A stretch of DNA of 62,285 nucleotides from Bacillus sp. 2205SS5-2 (GCF_037024155.1 NZ_JAYKTS010000024.1:1-62285), one strand, 5' to 3'; shown: positions 8,748 through 16,590, counted from the stretch's first letter. Numbers and translations: made by a program. Notes: generated by a model from the letters alone, not told the origin.

Positions 8748-9481
8748 TCGGTTTCGTCCTTTGTTAAAGCAATGTAGATATCATCAAGCGTAGCTGATGG
8801 CATGTTGAATTGAACTTGAAGTTGTTCTAACGTTCCCTTCGCTTTTACCTTTCCCTCATGCAAAATTACAAACGAATCACAATATCTTTCAGCAGTAGCT
8901 AAAATATGTGTGCTCATTAAAATCCCCGCACCTTTTTGTTTCATTCGTTCCATCCATTGAAGTAAGGACTGAATGCCCAGCGGATCAAGTCCAACAAACG
9001 GCTCATCGATAATATATAAATCAGGTTGTGTTAAAAAAGCACTCATAATCATTACTTTTTGTTTCATGCCCTTAGAAAAGTGAGAGGGAAACCACTTTAA
9101 TTTTTTTTCTAAACGATATTCTTTTAATAAAGGGAAAATACGTTCTTCGTATTCCTTTTCACTTAAATCATACGCCATCGCGGTAAGCTGTAGATGTTCT
9201 TCTAACGTTAATTCTTCGTATAAAATGGGCGTTTCAGGAATAAAGGAAAATTGCTTTCGATATGCATCAGGATTATTTTTCAACTCAACATCGTTAATGG
9301 TAATACTCCCTGATCTCGCTTCCATTAACCCTATAATATGTTTGATAGTCGTACTCTTCCCAGCTCCATTTAAGCCAATTAATCCAACAATTTCTTTATG
9401 ATTGACTGAAAAAGATACATCATTCAACACTGGTTTTCTCGTATAACCACCAGTGATACTTTTCAATTGAAGTAAGCTCAT
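8744..9481 (-). CDS. ecsA: EcsA ABC transporter ATPase
   Basis: A 245-residue ABC ATPase. Walker A is GLNGAGKST near residue 36, the Q-loop is in FSFIPE, the signature is the degenerate FSKGMKQK, Walker B is LYIIDEPFVGLD and the switch His is in MSTHIL. AAAGGG precedes the ATG. It is the first gene of ecsABC and is divergent from hit, as in B. subtilis. Its promoter must lie in the 9482-9690 region, which also carries a short + strand transcript unit. Confidence 0.93.
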   Translation of the reverse strand: MSLLQLKSITGGYTRKPVLNDVSFSVNHKEIVGLIGLNGAGKSTTIKHIIGLMEARSGSITINDVELKNNPDAYRKQFSFIPETPILYEELTLEEHLQLTAMAYDLSEKEYEERIFPLLKEYRLEKKLKWFPSHFSKGMKQKVMIMSAFLTQPDLYIIDEPFVGLDPLGIQSLLQWMERMKQKGAGILMSTHILATAERYCDSFVILHEGKVKAKGTLEQLQVQFNMPSATLDDIYIALTKDETE

Positions 9482-9691
9482 CTTCTACGCCCTTTCCAAA
9501 ATGGTCTTTCCACCATTGTAGCAAAATTGAAAGCATTCCTCATTTTCTTTTCGTTTTTTCATTTTCTTGTATATTTTTTTCCGGCTTGGTTATCATAATA
9601 TTCGAAGGGGACAACAAATTGCAAAACGGGGTGGTTGTTAAATACCAGGACCATTGCATTTCGTAGTATCAACAATAAGGGGATGGTTATT

Positions 9692-9730
9692 ATGCACGAA
9701 GAAACCCTAGTTTATACACCATTTTTCTAA
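9692..9730 (+). CDS. micro-ORF 1 in the ecsA-hit interval (12 aa)
   Basis: A 12-codon ORF (MHEETLVYTPFF) with an AAGGGG ribosome site nine bases before the ATG; an in-frame ATG at 9683 would add three residues. The same arrangement, AAGGGGATGGT plus four bases plus start codon, is repeated before the second micro-ORF, and both ORFs are followed by the direct repeat AATGAGGTGTTTGT. It may be a translated peptide or part of a regulatory RNA; very short ORFs can occur by chance. Confidence 0.35.
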   Translation: MHEETLVYTPFF

Positions 9731-9819
9731 AATAAATTGAAAAATGAGGTGTTTGTCTCAGACTCTTTACATTTTTTTAAGCTAAAGTAGCTAAGAAAAA
9801 CGAAAAGGGGATGGTCGCG

Positions 9820-9882
9820 TTGAACAAAGGTCAAATTCATTCTCAAAACACTATTTCTGCACATAAAATTATGAGCGAATGA
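9820..9882 (+). CDS. micro-ORF 2 in the ecsA-hit interval (20 aa)
   Basis: A 20-codon ORF from the TTG at 9820 (or 23 from the ATG at 9811), with AAGGGG nine bases before the TTG. The peptide is hydrophilic, with His, Gln, Ser and Lys, and has no membrane segment. Its stop overlaps the direct repeat AATGAGGTGTTTGT (9878-9891; other copy 9743-9756). An intrinsic terminator at 9939 closes the unit before hit. Function unknown. Confidence 0.35.
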   Translation: MNKGQIHSQNTISAHKIMSE

Positions 9883-9938
9883 GGTGTTTGTTAAAGAGAA
9901 GTTTGTATAAAAACTAAACCTTATGTTAACCCCTTCAA

Positions 9939-9973
9939 GGGCAGGATGTCATCGTCATCCTGTCCCTTTTTTT
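9939..9973 (+). terminator. intrinsic terminator upstream of hit
   Basis: GGGCAGGATG-tcatcgt-CATCCTGTCCC followed by TTTTTTT. It lies between the micro-ORFs and hit, so either a separate small transcript ends here or this is an attenuator in a hit leader. Confidence 0.88.
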
Positions 9974-10030
9974 GGTTCTCTTTCATCCTTATGGTAAAAT
10001 TAATATATTAAAAAGAGAGGAGATCGAATT

Positions 10031-10453
10031 ATGAGTGACTGCATTTTTTGCAAAATTTTAGCAGGAGAAATCCCTTCCGCCAAAGTTTATGAAGATGAGC
10101 ATGTTTACGCCTTTTTAGACATAAGTCAAGTAACAAAGGGACATACTCTGGTTATTCCTAAAATACATAAAGAGAATGTTTATGAATTGACGGGTGAAAT
10201 TGCAGCCCACCTTTTCCAGGTTGTTCCAGAGATTGCGAAAGGAATTAAAGAAGCTTACAATCCAGTTGGACTAAATATTCTCAATAATAACGGAAAAGAA
10301 GCTGGACAAGCTGTCTTTCATTATCATCTCCATCTTCTTCCTCGCTATGGAAAGAATGATGGTTTTGGAGCGGTTTGGAAGACCCATACGAGTGAATACA
10401 CCTTAGCTGATCTTCAAGAAATATCCACAACGATTTCGGAAAATATTCAATAA
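10031..10453 (+). CDS. hit: HIT-family protein
   Basis: A 140-residue histidine-triad protein. CIFCKI near the N-terminus is the Cys-pair zinc region, and the catalytic triad FHYHLHLLPR (about 96-105) is H-phi-H-phi-H-phi-phi. HIT proteins hydrolyse nucleoside phosphoramidates and related nucleotides in the cytoplasm. A GAGAGGAG site precedes the ATG. Divergent position next to ecsABC matches B. subtilis hit. Confidence 0.95.
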   Translation: MSDCIFCKILAGEIPSAKVYEDEHVYAFLDISQVTKGHTLVIPKIHKENVYELTGEIAAHLFQVVPEIAKGIKEAYNPVGLNILNNNGKEAGQAVFHYHLHLLPRYGKNDGFGAVWKTHTSEYTLADLQEISTTISENIQ

Positions 10454-10484
10454 CACCAACAAATGAGTTGGTGTTTCTTTTTTG
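10453..10484 (+). terminator. terminator after hit
   Basis: ACACCAAC-aaatga-GTTGGTGT followed by TTCTTTTTTG immediately after the hit stop codon. The gap from here to the trpP leader (about 10485-10850) is A+T-rich and holds no ORF I would support. Confidence 0.85.
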
Positions 10485-10806
10485 TTTTTTCATATAGCTG
10501 TTTTCCTAGAGGGGTTTCTATTCGAATTCGTCTGTATATCAAGATAAAAAAGTCGTTGGACTTTTTTCGTATCAATTCAATAAGGATGTAGTTACCGATG
10601 AAAATAATTGAAGACATCTATTTTTGTTTTAATCGTCAATAACATTCACCCTATTGGCAGTAACTTCTACAAATAACAAAGAAGATTCCGAGAAACATAT
10701 TTTTCAACATTTCATACACATCCGCTAAACCCTGCAACTTCGCTTGCAAAAATCCTTTGTTAAAATCTACATTATATTTTGGCTTTTCTCTACTAGTAAG
10801 TTGTGG

Positions 10807-10812
10807 TATACT
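10807..10812 (+). promoter_or_regulatory. possible -10 element for trpP
   Basis: TATACT sits about 80 bases upstream of the trpP ATG and about 40 bases before the TRAP triplets, a suitable position for a promoter. No good -35 hexamer is seen at normal spacing, so the call is weak. Confidence 0.3.
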
Positions 10813-10853
10813 ATTGTAAACTTTTCGCCAACGATCAAAGGGTACGTTGGGAG

Positions 10854-10886
10854 AAGCAAAGTATAGTTTAGTTGAGAAGAGGAGAG
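10854..10886 (+). promoter_or_regulatory. TRAP-binding triplet array over the trpP ribosome site
   Basis: Seven triplets start exactly every five bases: AAG (10854), AAG (10859), TAG (10864), TAG (10869), GAG (10874), GAG (10879), GAG (10884). The last ones form the Shine-Dalgarno sequence just before the ATG at 10894. NAG triplets with two-base spacers are the binding pattern of TRAP (MtrB), which in B. subtilis binds trpP (yhaG) mRNA when tryptophan is abundant and blocks ribosome access. The inference is that this organism has a TRAP protein elsewhere. Confidence 0.8.
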
Positions 10887-10893
10887 GCAGAAA

Positions 10894-11418
10894 ATGAATA
10901 CGAAAAATTTGGTTACTTTATCCCTGTTTATAGGTATAGGAGCAGTACTGCACTTTGTGATTCCTGGTTTCGCTTCTGGCATGAAACCGGATATGATGTT
11001 ACTTATGATGTTTCTAGGGATTCTTCTATTCCCAGAAACAAAAAGTGTTTTAGTATTAGGAATTACGACAGGTTTTATATCTGGATTGACAAGCACTTTT
11101 CCAGGTGGGTTTCTTCCTAATATGATTGACAAACCCATAACAGCCTTTCTTTTTTATGGACTGTTTTTGATTCTAAAAAAAATCCGATTTCCTTTAGTAT
11201 ATTCGACGATATTAACCGTTATTGGTACACTAACTTCAGGCTTAATTTTTCTTGGATCTGCCTACTTTATTGTTGGTTTGCCTATAGCCTTTTCCGCTCT
11301 ATTCGTTGCAGCTGTTCTACCTGCAACCCTTTTAAATGCAGGAGCGATGTTTATTCTTTATCCTTTGATTACAAACATATATTCACGTACAACTCGAAAC
11401 GCTCAAGTTACATTTTAA
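10894..11418 (+). CDS. trpP: TrpP-type tryptophan transporter
   Basis: A 174-residue integral membrane protein with about five or six TM helices, of the TrpP/YhaG family of small S-component-like tryptophan permeases. Recognisable stretches are GAVLHFVIPGFASGMKPDMM near the N-terminus and TFPGGFLPNMIDKPITAF in the middle. It should import L-tryptophan across the cytoplasmic membrane. Its ribosome site lies in a TRAP-binding triplet array, supporting the tryptophan link independently of homology. Position between hit and yhaH/scoC matches B. subtilis. Confidence 0.92.
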   Translation: MNTKNLVTLSLFIGIGAVLHFVIPGFASGMKPDMMLLMMFLGILLFPETKSVLVLGITTGFISGLTSTFPGGFLPNMIDKPITAFLFYGLFLILKKIRFPLVYSTILTVIGTLTSGLIFLGSAYFIVGLPIAFSALFVAAVLPATLLNAGAMFILYPLITNIYSRTTRNAQVTF

Positions 11419-11430
11419 TGTAAAGCAAAA

Positions 11431-11461
11431 AGGAACCCCATACAGTGGGTTCCTTTTTTAA
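11431..11461 (+). terminator. terminator after trpP
   Basis: AGGAACCC-catacagt-GGGTTCCT followed by TTTTTTA, 12 bases past the trpP stop. Confidence 0.88.
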
Positions 11462-11462
11462 T

Positions 11463-11552
11463 GGCTCTTTTCGGATACATTGTGGCTTTTTCATTTTATT
11501 TTTGATTAAATCTTCCATTTCACTGTTGATTTCCAACAAAAATAGACGGACC
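11463..11552 (+). repeat. MITE-like element, left half C
   Basis: GGCTCTTTTCGGATACATTGTGGCT, then TTTTTGATTAAATC, then TTCACTGTTGATTTCCA and AAAAATAGACG match the left half of the dispersed element in order. The right half and right terminal repeat are missing; instead a G+C-rich stretch of about 85 bases follows. Confidence 0.75.
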
Positions 11553-11638
11553 CAGCTGCAGTGGCTTGAGGCATAGTGCGCCCTAGGCCAGTCCTCGTCT
11601 TATACTGGTCGCAGGTAAACGAGCGCATTCTGCTTTTC
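11552..11638. other. G+C-rich segment replacing the right half of repeat copy C
   Basis: From about 11552 the composition changes abruptly (CCCAGCTGCAGTGGCTTGAGG onward; hairpin CCAGT...ACTGG). It runs up to the stop of the small membrane gene on the other strand. I recognise neither a gene nor a terminator in it; it may be another small repeat that recombined with or inserted into the element. Confidence 0.4.
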
Positions 11639-11833
11639 TTAGGTTGTTGCAAACCAGAGTAATAACCCAAGAATAAACACAATGCAGCCTCCGCCCGCTA
11701 AGACGCTAGCTCTCCTCTTCAATAGGTTCTTAGGCGGATACATTCCCGGCTTTTGTGAAGCAAGTATATAATGAAAAGTTCCAAAGAATAGAATAATACT
11801 TAATGCAAAAAAACCAAATACAACTCCATTCAT
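11639..11833 (-). CDS. small two-TM membrane protein (64 aa)
   Basis: Not recognised as a named family. From the ATG at 11833 (AGGGGTGG seven bases upstream) the product has 64 residues: a first TM helix (GVVFGFFALSIILFFGTFHYIL), a short basic cytoplasmic loop with QKPGMYPPKNLLKRR, and a second TM helix (VLAGGGCIVFILGLLLWF). An earlier GTG at 11863 is in frame but has no ribosome site. It stands alone between trpP and yhaH on the opposite strand. Confidence 0.65.
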   Translation of the reverse strand: MNGVVFGFFALSIILFFGTFHYILASQKPGMYPPKNLLKRRASVLAGGGCIVFILGLLLWFATT

Positions 11834-11993
11834 CATTCCACCCCTAACGATGTCTATATTCACAATTTATGCAAATTAAAAGATGGATATGTAGAGCGCG
11901 TTTGTCTTTTTAAAAAATAGGGAAAGATTTAGAGAAGGAATTTTTGTAGAAGATGTAGAATTCCTATATAAATAGAATGATTGAGGTGATTTT

Positions 11994-12359
11994 ATGAATA
12001 AGAAGTTATTTTCCTATGGATTATTGATTGGAGGAGCAATTGGCGTCTGCACAGCCTTAACGAATGCTCCCTCATCCGGACAAGAGATGAGAAAGCAACT
12101 AAAGAAAAATAGCCAAGAAGTAAAAGAGTACATTGATGAGCTTAAACATAATCTTCAAGATATTAAGAGGTCTGTTACTTACCTTTCGAAAGAAGGAAAA
12201 GAAACTCTTTCCCTTTTCATAAAAGATGTTAAAATATCTGTTCAGCAATGGCAAAGTGGTATCTCATATAACCAAGAAAACATTCAAAGAGAAGTTGAAG
12301 ACATTCAACGTACAATTGAGGAGCTTGAAAGCTCAATTGGACAAAATAAATCATCATAA
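11994..12359 (+). CDS. yhaH: YtxH-domain protein (YhaH-like)
   Basis: A 121-residue protein with one N-terminal TM helix (YGLLIGGAIGVCTAL, about 8-22), then NAPSSGQEMRKQLK, the typical start of the YtxH domain, and a long charged coiled-coil tail to the C-terminus. YtxH proteins are small, stress- or starvation-linked membrane-anchored proteins with no defined activity. Position between trpP and scoC matches yhaH in B. subtilis. A TGAGGTGAT site precedes the ATG. Confidence 0.85.
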   Translation: MNKKLFSYGLLIGGAIGVCTALTNAPSSGQEMRKQLKKNSQEVKEYIDELKHNLQDIKRSVTYLSKEGKETLSLFIKDVKISVQQWQSGISYNQENIQREVEDIQRTIEELESSIGQNKSS

Positions 12360-12516
12360 AAATAGTCAGATGCCTCCCTCTAGGGTGGTATCTTTCCTAC
12401 TTTCTAAAAATTTCGTTAATTTTTCCTAGCTTCTTTTTTATTTTATTGGCATAATGATAGTAGAGGATTAACTATTTTTTACAAAAACAACTCTAAATCT
12501 ATTAAAGAGGTGAGAA

Positions 12517-13098
12517 ATGATGAATGAGACTTCCTCCATTTCAATGAAGGAAGCCATGCTGTTTAGTCAGCGAATGGCTCAGTTAAGCAAAGCATTATGG
12601 AAGGCAATCGAGAAAGATTGGCAACAGTGGATTAAGCCTTATGATTTAAACATAAATGAACATCACATTTTGTGGATTTCGTATCATTTAAAAGGTGCTT
12701 CCATTTCAGACGTGGCAAAATTTGGCGTGATGCATGTTTCAACCGCTTTCAACTTTTCCAAAAAATTAGAAGAGCGAGGATTTTTGGAATTCTCGAAAAA
12801 AGAAAGTGACAAACGAAATACTTATATTTGTTTAACGGATAAAGGTGAAAGCGTTTTATTAGATTTAATGGAGAACTACCAACCTGAGAAACACGCCGTT
12901 TTTAAAGGAGTCGGCCCATTAAAGGAACTCTACGGAAAGTATCCGGATATGATTGAAATGATGAGTATAGTAAAAAATATTTATGGATCAGATTTTATGG
13001 ATATCTTCGAAAAATCATTTACGAATATTGAGCACGATTTTTTAGAAGAAAACGGAAAAATTGTGAAACAACCTCATGAAGAAGAACTTAGTCGCTAA
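12517..13098 (+). CDS. scoC: ScoC/Hpr-type MarR-family transition-state regulator
   Basis: A 193-residue winged-helix MarR-family regulator. The N-terminal helix ([30 protein letters not shown]), the recognition region [23 protein letters not shown] and the wing [17 protein letters not shown] are characteristic of Hpr/ScoC, as is the long C-terminal extension. In B. subtilis ScoC represses protease, peptide-transport and other transition-state genes. AGAGGTG precedes the ATG. It converges with yhaI, the stops overlapping by a few bases. Confidence 0.93.
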   Translation: MMNETSSISMKEAMLFSQRMAQLSKALWKAIEKDWQQWIKPYDLNINEHHILWISYHLKGASISDVAKFGVMHVSTAFNFSKKLEERGFLEFSKKESDKRNTYICLTDKGESVLLDLMENYQPEKHAVFKGVGPLKELYGKYPDMIEMMSIVKNIYGSDFMDIFEKSFTNIEHDFLEENGKIVKQPHEEELSR

Positions 13099-13424
13099 AG
13101 ATTTTTCTTTAACTGCAACATCAGCTCTGGATAAATACCTTGCTTCAAGCAAGCATCTATCGTTTCAATTAAGGATAGTTTTGGATGTAGCTGATTTTTA
13201 AAATCGTTAAAAAGCGGAGCGTAAAACACAAATTTTTCCGCTTTTTGCGCTTCTCTTTTCTTGTTCATTTGTTCACATAAATTATAGAAATGTTCTACCT
13301 CTGCTTGTGACAACCCTCTTGCAATGACTATATAGTCGAACTCCCGTTTGGTTTGATCCAACATATTCATCATCAATTTATGATGAAATTCTAGCTTTTC
13401 TAAACGTTCTTCAATTGAACTCAT
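13095..13424 (-). CDS. yhaI: YhaI/DUF1878-family protein
   Basis: A small soluble protein of about 109 residues from the ATG at 13424 ([18 protein letters not shown]), the start that fits the family's usual N-terminus; an upstream ATG at 13496 would add a charged 24-residue tail and has no ribosome site. Conserved-looking stretches are [23 protein letters not shown] and [23 protein letters not shown]. Function unknown. Converging position beside scoC matches B. subtilis yhaI. Confidence 0.78.
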   Translation of the reverse strand: MSSIEERLEKLEFHHKLMMNMLDQTKREFDYIVIARGLSQAEVEHFYNLCEQMNKKREAQKAEKFVFYAPLFNDFKNQLHPKLSLIETIDACLKQGIYPELMLQLKKNL

Positions 13425-13648
13425 ATTTTCACCAAATTCCCTTTTTTTACTATCTTCTCTTTCTCCTTGCAGAAATCCTTCTATTTTTTTACTCATTGTA
13501 ACAAATGAAATGATTCATTTCAGATTAAAGAAACATTTTCCTTCTAATCTCTTAAAAACTTCTATTGATTTTTTTTATGTTTGAGCGTAAAGTATGTTAA
13601 GCGATTAATTCATTCGTTATTACTTTGTCTCAACGGGAGGCGTTTTAC

Positions 13649-14185
13649 GTGCATTGTTGGAAATCAATTAATTTTGAAAAACAATTTGGTTTTGAACGAT
13701 TGTTTTTACTATCCTTGATTACTGGATTATCTATTTTCACCTTGGTATATGTACCTTTTACATTACTTTTTTCACAGACATTATACGATACCCATTTTTC
13801 ATTGTTTTTTATTAGTGTCTTATTAATCTATCCTTTACACAAAATTTTTCATCTAATTCCTCTGTTACCTGTTTGGAAACATGTGAAAATACAATGGGTT
13901 TGGCAGTTATCGTTTATTCCTATTATACAAATTAAAGTAAGAGAACCTGTTCCTAAAAATTTATATCTTTCTTCCATATTCAGTCCAATGATCGTGTTGA
14001 ATACATTGCTAATTTTCGCATGTTTGCATCTACCTAACTATGTGCATTATTTTACGATTATAATGGCTTATCATTGGGCAATTTGTACAACTGATGTAAT
14101 TTATGCAAAATATTTATTATTTTGCCCGAAAAATGCTATGATTGAAGAAAGTGATAGAGGATGTGAAGTTCTAGTATGTGAGTAA
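13649..14185 (+). CDS. DUF3267-family membrane protein
   Basis: From the GTG at 13649 (GGGAGG eight bases upstream) a 178-residue protein with about four TM helices. The pattern LLIYPLHKIFHLIPLL and the late TIIMAYHWAICTTDVIYAKYLL fit DUF3267, a metalloprotease-like membrane family in Bacilli. The classical HExxH is not present here, only scattered His residues (HKIFH), so peptidase activity is doubtful. A TTG at 13625 overlaps the Shine-Dalgarno and is rejected as start. Confidence 0.75.
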   Translation: MHCWKSINFEKQFGFERLFLLSLITGLSIFTLVYVPFTLLFSQTLYDTHFSLFFISVLLIYPLHKIFHLIPLLPVWKHVKIQWVWQLSFIPIIQIKVREPVPKNLYLSSIFSPMIVLNTLLIFACLHLPNYVHYFTIIMAYHWAICTTDVIYAKYLLFCPKNAMIEESDRGCEVLVCE

Positions 14186-14299
14186 CTTAGATTTTCCTGC
14201 TTTTTTACTCATCTGCCTAATTTCGTCATTTATTGCTCTATCCATACTCATCAAAATTTGGTATCGTATTGGATATAGACAACTTGGGGAGGGGTAAAA

Positions 14300-14479
14300 A
14301 TGGTCTCCACATTTATAGTATTTGCCGTATTTATTTTGTATTTCATTAATAAACTCACAAATACTCTTTGTGTAACGAGAGATATTCCTGAAGAACGTCA
14401 GGTAAAGGTGTTTCGTACAATTAATGTACTTATTACCATCCTGCTTGTATCCTCTTATATTGAGGTACTCTTTACATAA
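14300..14479 (+). CDS. small membrane protein (59 aa)
   Basis: A 59-residue ORF with GGGGAGGGG seven bases before the ATG. It has an N-terminal TM helix (STFIVFAVFILYFI), a polar loop with RDIPEERQVKVFR, and a C-terminal TM helix (TINVLITILLVSSYIEVLF). The hairpin AAGCCAGATTC...GAATCTGGCTTTTTG follows directly and serves as terminator (14482-14519), supporting a real gene. Family not recognised. Confidence 0.65.
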   Translation: MVSTFIVFAVFILYFINKLTNTLCVTRDIPEERQVKVFRTINVLITILLVSSYIEVLFT

Positions 14480-14481
14480 CG

Positions 14482-14519
14482 AAAGCCAGATTCTTTTTAT
14501 TCGAATCTGGCTTTTTGTT
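14482..14519 (+). terminator. terminator after the 59-aa membrane protein
   Basis: AAAGCCAGATTC-tttttatt-GAATCTGGCTTTTTG. The gap from here to the first YjcZ peptide (about 14520-14707) holds nothing I can name. Confidence 0.8.
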
Positions 14520-14707
14520 TGTTATTATGATTGAATTCTCAAACTATGTTAGGGTCAAACTATAGAAGGCACTGAAAATACGCTTTCTTCCTGCTTTTCT
14601 TTAAACCAATTCAGGAACTTAGTTAATTTCAACTTAAAGTCAGCACTGAAAAATTTAAAGAGTCTATAGTTCTATCTAAAGTATCGATCTTTCTGAAAAA
14701 CGTCTTA

Positions 14708-14794
14708 TTAATATACCCAAGATGCTCCAATAATGATGAGCAAAATAAATAGGACTACGATTAACGCAAAGCCTCCGCCATAACCGTCAGACAT
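14708..14794 (-). CDS. YjcZ-family sporulation peptide 1 (28 aa)
   Basis: A 28-residue peptide beginning MSDGYGGGFALIVVLF and ending GASWVY: a Gly-rich head followed by a single hydrophobic helix with ILLIII. This is the pattern of the YjcZ family, small sporulation-associated membrane peptides. The ATG is preceded by GGAGGAGG. It is the last of three tandem paralogues on this strand. Too short for ordinary gene finders. Confidence 0.85.
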   Translation of the reverse strand: MSDGYGGGFALIVVLFILLIIIGASWVY

Positions 14795-14855
14795 ATCCTA
14801 CCTCCTCCTTTCAAAGGTGAAGCATAAGTCAATCATTGACTTACGACCTATTTGC

Positions 14856-14945
14856 TTAGCACAACCAAGCAGCACCTACTATGATTAATAAGATAAACAA
14901 CACGACGATTAACGCGAAACCTCCGCCATAAGCGCTTCCACCCAT
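14856..14945 (-). CDS. YjcZ-family sporulation peptide 2 (29 aa)
   Basis: A 29-residue peptide beginning MGGSAYGGGFALIVVLF and ending GAAWLC, nearly identical in its core to its neighbours. AAAGGAGGTGG precedes the ATG. Between this gene and peptide 1 there is a palindrome (TAAGTCAAT-c-ATTGACTTA, 14825-14843) with no T-run. Confidence 0.85.
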   Translation of the reverse strand: MGGSAYGGGFALIVVLFILLIIVGAAWLC

Positions 14946-15033
14946 ATCGTTCCACCTCCTTTAGAAGTGCTACTGAACACTATTTCCATTCCATCTTCTT
15001 CCGTTTAAGAAAATTGCCGATATTTTTAAAATG

Positions 15034-15120
15034 TTAACAAATATAAGCTGTACCAATGATAATTAGTAAAATAAACAATACGACAAGTAAAGCAAAGCCT
15101 GAATTATATCCTTGACTCAT
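15034..15120 (-). CDS. YjcZ-family sporulation peptide 3 (28 aa)
   Basis: A 28-residue peptide beginning MSQGYNSGFALLVVLF and ending GTAYIC; the most divergent head of the three (no GGG). AAAGGAGGTAG precedes the ATG. About 30 bases further upstream CATATGAT resembles a CATANNNT -10 of mother-cell sigma factors (SigE/SigK), but no matching -35 was settled. It is divergent from prsA. Confidence 0.82.
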   Translation of the reverse strand: MSQGYNSGFALLVVLFILLIIIGTAYIC

Positions 15121-15291
15121 CTTAACTACCTCCTTTATCTCTTCGTTAACATCATATGTTTATTTTTAAAATTGGGAAGGAACAATAGCCCATTTTTATA
15201 CATCGATTTTGTGCATTTGTTTTAGTCTTTAGTATTTTATGTTATAGTAGGCAGTGGAGAATTTAACAGAAAATTATAGGAGTTGTTCAGC

Positions 15292-16212
15292 ATGAAAAAA
15301 TGGATATTATCCGTATCCTTAGCCGCAGGTGTTTTAGCGCTAAGTGCATGCAATAATGCAGATGAAAATGAAGTAGTAGTTAAATCAAAAGCAGGAGATG
15401 TTACCCAAGAAGAGCTCTTTGACGCACTTAAGACAAAGTTCACTCCTCAAGTCGAACAAGCTTTACAAGATCTTGTTCTTACTCAAGTTTTATCTGATAA
15501 CTATGAAGTAAGTGATAAAGAACTTGATAAAAAACTTGAAGAAGCGAAGGAACAACTTGGGGAGAACTTCGAGACAACTCTTAGTCAATACAATTTGACA
15601 GAAGAGTCTTTTAAAGAGTATTTAAAGTTACAGCTTCTTCAAGAAAAAGCAGCGTTGAAGGATATTGAAGTTACCGATGAGGATCTAAAAGCCTTTTATG
15701 AAACATGGTCACCTGAAGCGGAAATTCGTCATATTCTTGTCGATGATTTAGCGAAAGCTGAAGAAATCAAAAAACAACTTGCTGAAGGAAAAAGTTTTGA
15801 AGACTTAGCTAAAGAAAATTCTAATGATACTGGATCCGCTCAAAATGGCGGAAGCTTAGGTTGGATTGATTATCAAGGCCGCCAAGGTTTTGTACCTGAA
15901 TTTTCAGCAGCCTTAGATAAGCTTGAAATTGGGGAAGTCAGTGAACCAATTCAATCTCAATATGGCTACCATATTATTGAAATTACTGATATGAAAGAAA
16001 AAGCGCCATTTGAAGACATGAAAGAAGAACTGAAAGACATGTACATGACCACACTAGTAACACCTGAAACTATTCAAGCCGCGATGAAAGAAGAACTTGA
16101 AGAAGCAGATTTAGATATCAAAGATGAACAATTAGAAAACACCTTTAAAGCGATTCTAGATGCAGGAGCATTACCAGAAATTCCTGCCGAAGACGTGCCT
16201 GAAGAAGAATAA
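15292..16212 (+). CDS. prsA: PrsA-type extracytoplasmic foldase lipoprotein
   Basis: A 306-residue lipoprotein: signal peptide with lipobox LSAC (Cys20), an N-terminal chaperone region rich in acidic residues, a parvulin-type PPIC domain (about 140-235: EIRHILVDD, SNDTGSAQNGGSLGWIDYQGR, PIQSQYGYHIIEI) and an acidic C-terminal tail. PrsA helps secreted proteins fold at the membrane-wall interface. The ATG at 15292 (AGGAG nine bases upstream) gives the standard Lys-Lys signal peptide; the TTG three codons earlier is not used. The location beside scoC matches B. subtilis. Confidence 0.95.
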   Translation: MKKWILSVSLAAGVLALSACNNADENEVVVKSKAGDVTQEELFDALKTKFTPQVEQALQDLVLTQVLSDNYEVSDKELDKKLEEAKEQLGENFETTLSQYNLTEESFKEYLKLQLLQEKAALKDIEVTDEDLKAFYETWSPEAEIRHILVDDLAKAEEIKKQLAEGKSFEDLAKENSNDTGSAQNGGSLGWIDYQGRQGFVPEFSAALDKLEIGEVSEPIQSQYGYHIIEITDMKEKAPFEDMKEELKDMYMTTLVTPETIQAAMKEELEEADLDIKDEQLENTFKAILDAGALPEIPAEDVPEEE

Positions 16213-16251
16213 AAAAAGAGGTACCAGTATATACTGGTACCTCTTTCTTTA
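16213..16251 (+). terminator. terminator after prsA
   Basis: AAAGAGGTACCAGT-atat-ACTGGTACCTCTTT followed by CTTTATT, immediately past the prsA stop. Confidence 0.88.
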
Positions 16252-16254
16252 TTG

Positions 16255-16590
16255 CACATTGGAAGAGTAAGAAAGCTGTAGAGGGCGCGTAGCTCATCAG
16301 TGGCAGGGTAACGATGGCTCATAGAAAGGTCCTGATAATCCCAGCGTTAATTGTCCCCCTAAGTGCTCACACACCGAAATGCGGAGTTGCTTGTTGAGGG
16401 AAGGCAGACAGTGAGCAAAACACAGAACGAAGCCTGAGAGTCAAGCAGTTGGCTGTAAATGCCCTGAGCTAGTTACTGAAATGCGAAGGTAGCTCGTCCT
16501 TTGACCGAAAACACAACTATCCAGAAATTAATTCTTAAGTAGAAGCCGTTAGGTCGACCTTTATATAGTCTCTATTGATGACTCAATTCA
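16255..16590. other. unexplained 335-bp region between prsA and yhaL
   Basis: No ORF with a ribosome site is present. The stretch is clearly richer in G+C and C/G tracts than its surroundings and contains related pieces (ACCGAAATGCGGAGTTGCTTG near 16373 and ACTGAAATGCGAAGGTAGCTCG near 16477). It is not a tRNA or a recognised rRNA fragment. It may be a decayed repeat or a structured RNA. Confidence 0.4.

Noticed and set aside
16255-16590. fragment of 23S rRNA
   Set aside because: I could not recognise any conserved rRNA block; composition alone is not sufficient.
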